From: Coraliomargarita sp. CAG:312
GTDB taxonomy: Bacteria > Verrucomicrobiota > Verrucomicrobiia > Opitutales > Intestinicryptomonadaceae
Direction: 5' to 3'
Length of the DNA: 6,593 nucleotides
Assembly: GCA_000438015.1 (NCBI GenBank)
Contig: FR901624.1
Span: 206 to 6,798 of the forward strand
Part shown: positions 5,879 to 6,593 of the stretch, one piece after another
Layout of the letters: the number at the start of each line of letters is the position of its first letter
How positions within the stretch are numbered: position 1 is the stretch's first letter
The notes under the pieces: model-generated
Told to the model about the DNA's origin: nothing
Database searches by the model: none
The model's input: only the letters and a program-made list of their open reading frames with translations
Program-made: the position numbers and the translations under genes

Positions 5879-6593
5879 CCCTTGAAGAATTTTCTGACAT
5901 GGCGCGACAAATCCGCCTCCTGGTCCAAAGGTTTTCCGCACAATATCCAATCGGCGAATTCACGGGCAAAATATGGGCTTAAAGCGTATCCCTTTGAGCC
6001 AAATCCGTTAAAGGAAAGCACTAAATGGTTTTCTGGGTGGCATCCCAAGTGCGGGCGGGTTGTGGCAGTGCACGGACGGACCCCTGCGGAATGTCCAATA
6101 ATCTCCACTCCAGAAGAACCGCGTATAATTGATGGAACCGCACCCAAGAGCTCCTCGCGGGCGGCGGAAGTTGGGATAGAATCCAAGTTTTCCCTGTCCC
6201 AAGTAGAACCTATGCGGAAGGAGTCGTCCGAACATTTCATTATCCAATTTCCGCGGTGCACTACATGCTCCGGAAGCAAAGCCGATCCTTTCAATGTTAA
6301 AATTTCTCCCTTTGCAGGCCTGTACGGAAGCCATGAAAAAAACGGATTTTCAAGAACCCTCCATCCGTCCGCGAATATTATTTTTTTTGCCCTAAAATTT
6401 CCATACTCTATCCCGCCGCTAAAAAATTTCAATGCGCCGTATTCAAACCTGCAAAAAAATAGAACACCCCTTTCAAGGAAATATTTTCTCAAGGCCTCCA
6501 TCAAAACCCGGGTCTCGACCCACGCCGAATGCTCTATTTCAAAAGATCCAAACGAATCGTTTAGCGAAGGAAATGCCCCGCCTGGAAAGCTTC
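5857..6593 (-). CDS. FAD-dependent oxidoreductase of the DAO family, C-terminal part
   Basis: The frame is open from the stop codon at 5857-5859 to the right edge, giving 244 residues without a start. A TTG at 6504 and an ATG at 6501 lie within conserved sequence (upstream residues read FEIEHSAWVETR) and are not real starts. The FAD-binding Rossmann motif GxGxxG lies outside. Visible DAO-family features: the substrate-domain segment SAWVETRVLMEALRKYF; YRPAKGEILTL, matching the common P-x-x-G-x-x-L strand; GHSAGVRPCTATTRPHLG; and the C-terminal FAD-contact segment FNGFGSKGYALSP followed by FAREFADWI. These resemble glycine/D-amino-acid oxidase-type enzymes and especially the oxidase domain of MnmC and its stand-alone relatives in Bacteroidota and PVC bacteria. 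The substrate is not determinable from this fragment. It converges on sufS with 35 bp between stop codons. Confidence 0.85.
   Translation of the reverse strand, partial: SFPGGAFPSLNDSFGSFEIEHSAWVETRVLMEALRKYFLERGVLFFCRFEYGALKFFSGGIEYGNFRAKKIIFADGWRVLENPFFSWLPYRPAKGEILTLKGSALLPEHVVHRGNWIMKCSDDSFRIGSTWDRENLDSIPTSAAREELLGAVPSIIRGSSGVEIIGHSAGVRPCTATTRPHLGCHPENHLVLSFNGFGSKGYALSPYFAREFADWILCGKPLDQEADLSRHVRKFFKGSGVCLG

Overview
The window reads as an ordinary chromosomal segment of a Gram-negative-type bacterium with moderate, rather AT-leaning base composition. The gene set points most naturally to the Verrucomicrobiota/PVC group: a Tat-exported Gfo/Idh/MocA oxidoreductase, a FliA/WhiG-type sigma factor, a DUF1343/NamZ-like exported protein and a SufS desulfurase. 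No rRNA or other marker is present, so the taxonomic guess is an inference of moderate to low confidence; Bacteroidota or Lentisphaerota are not excluded. No transposase, CRISPR array, tRNA or phage gene was seen.

Layout. (1) 60-1379 (+): a Tat-signal Gfo/Idh/MocA oxidoreductase followed by a textbook intrinsic terminator at 1396-1431. (2) 1380-1612: a gene-free stretch with a 12-bp direct repeat and a second hairpin that probably terminates the gene coming from the right. (3) 1613-2356 (-): a complete FliA/WhiG-family sigma factor. (4) 2357-2677: a 321-bp divergent intergenic region rich in dyad symmetry (a nested inverted repeat, a 10-bp palindrome, and a small hairpin between the sigma gene's Shine-Dalgarno sequence and its ATG). 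(5) 2678-5821 (+): a likely three-gene transcription unit: DUF2062 membrane protein, DUF1343/NamZ-like exported protein (11-bp overlap), and the cysteine desulfurase SufS (32-bp gap). (6) 5857 to the right edge (-): the C-terminal 244 residues of a DAO-family FAD-dependent oxidoreductase, convergent with sufS. Its reading frame stays open to the window edge, so the N-terminus lies outside.

How they fit together. The sigma factor and the three-gene unit diverge from a shared control region, so that region may hold promoters for both. The NamZ-like protein would act in the cell envelope on peptidoglycan-derived muropeptides and the DUF2062 protein is a membrane protein, while SufS is a cytosolic sulfur-mobilising enzyme. 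The link between the envelope genes and SufS is positional only. I did not find a clearly novel multi-gene system. The most interesting signals are the structured leader of the sigma-factor gene and the altered motif in the NamZ-like protein.
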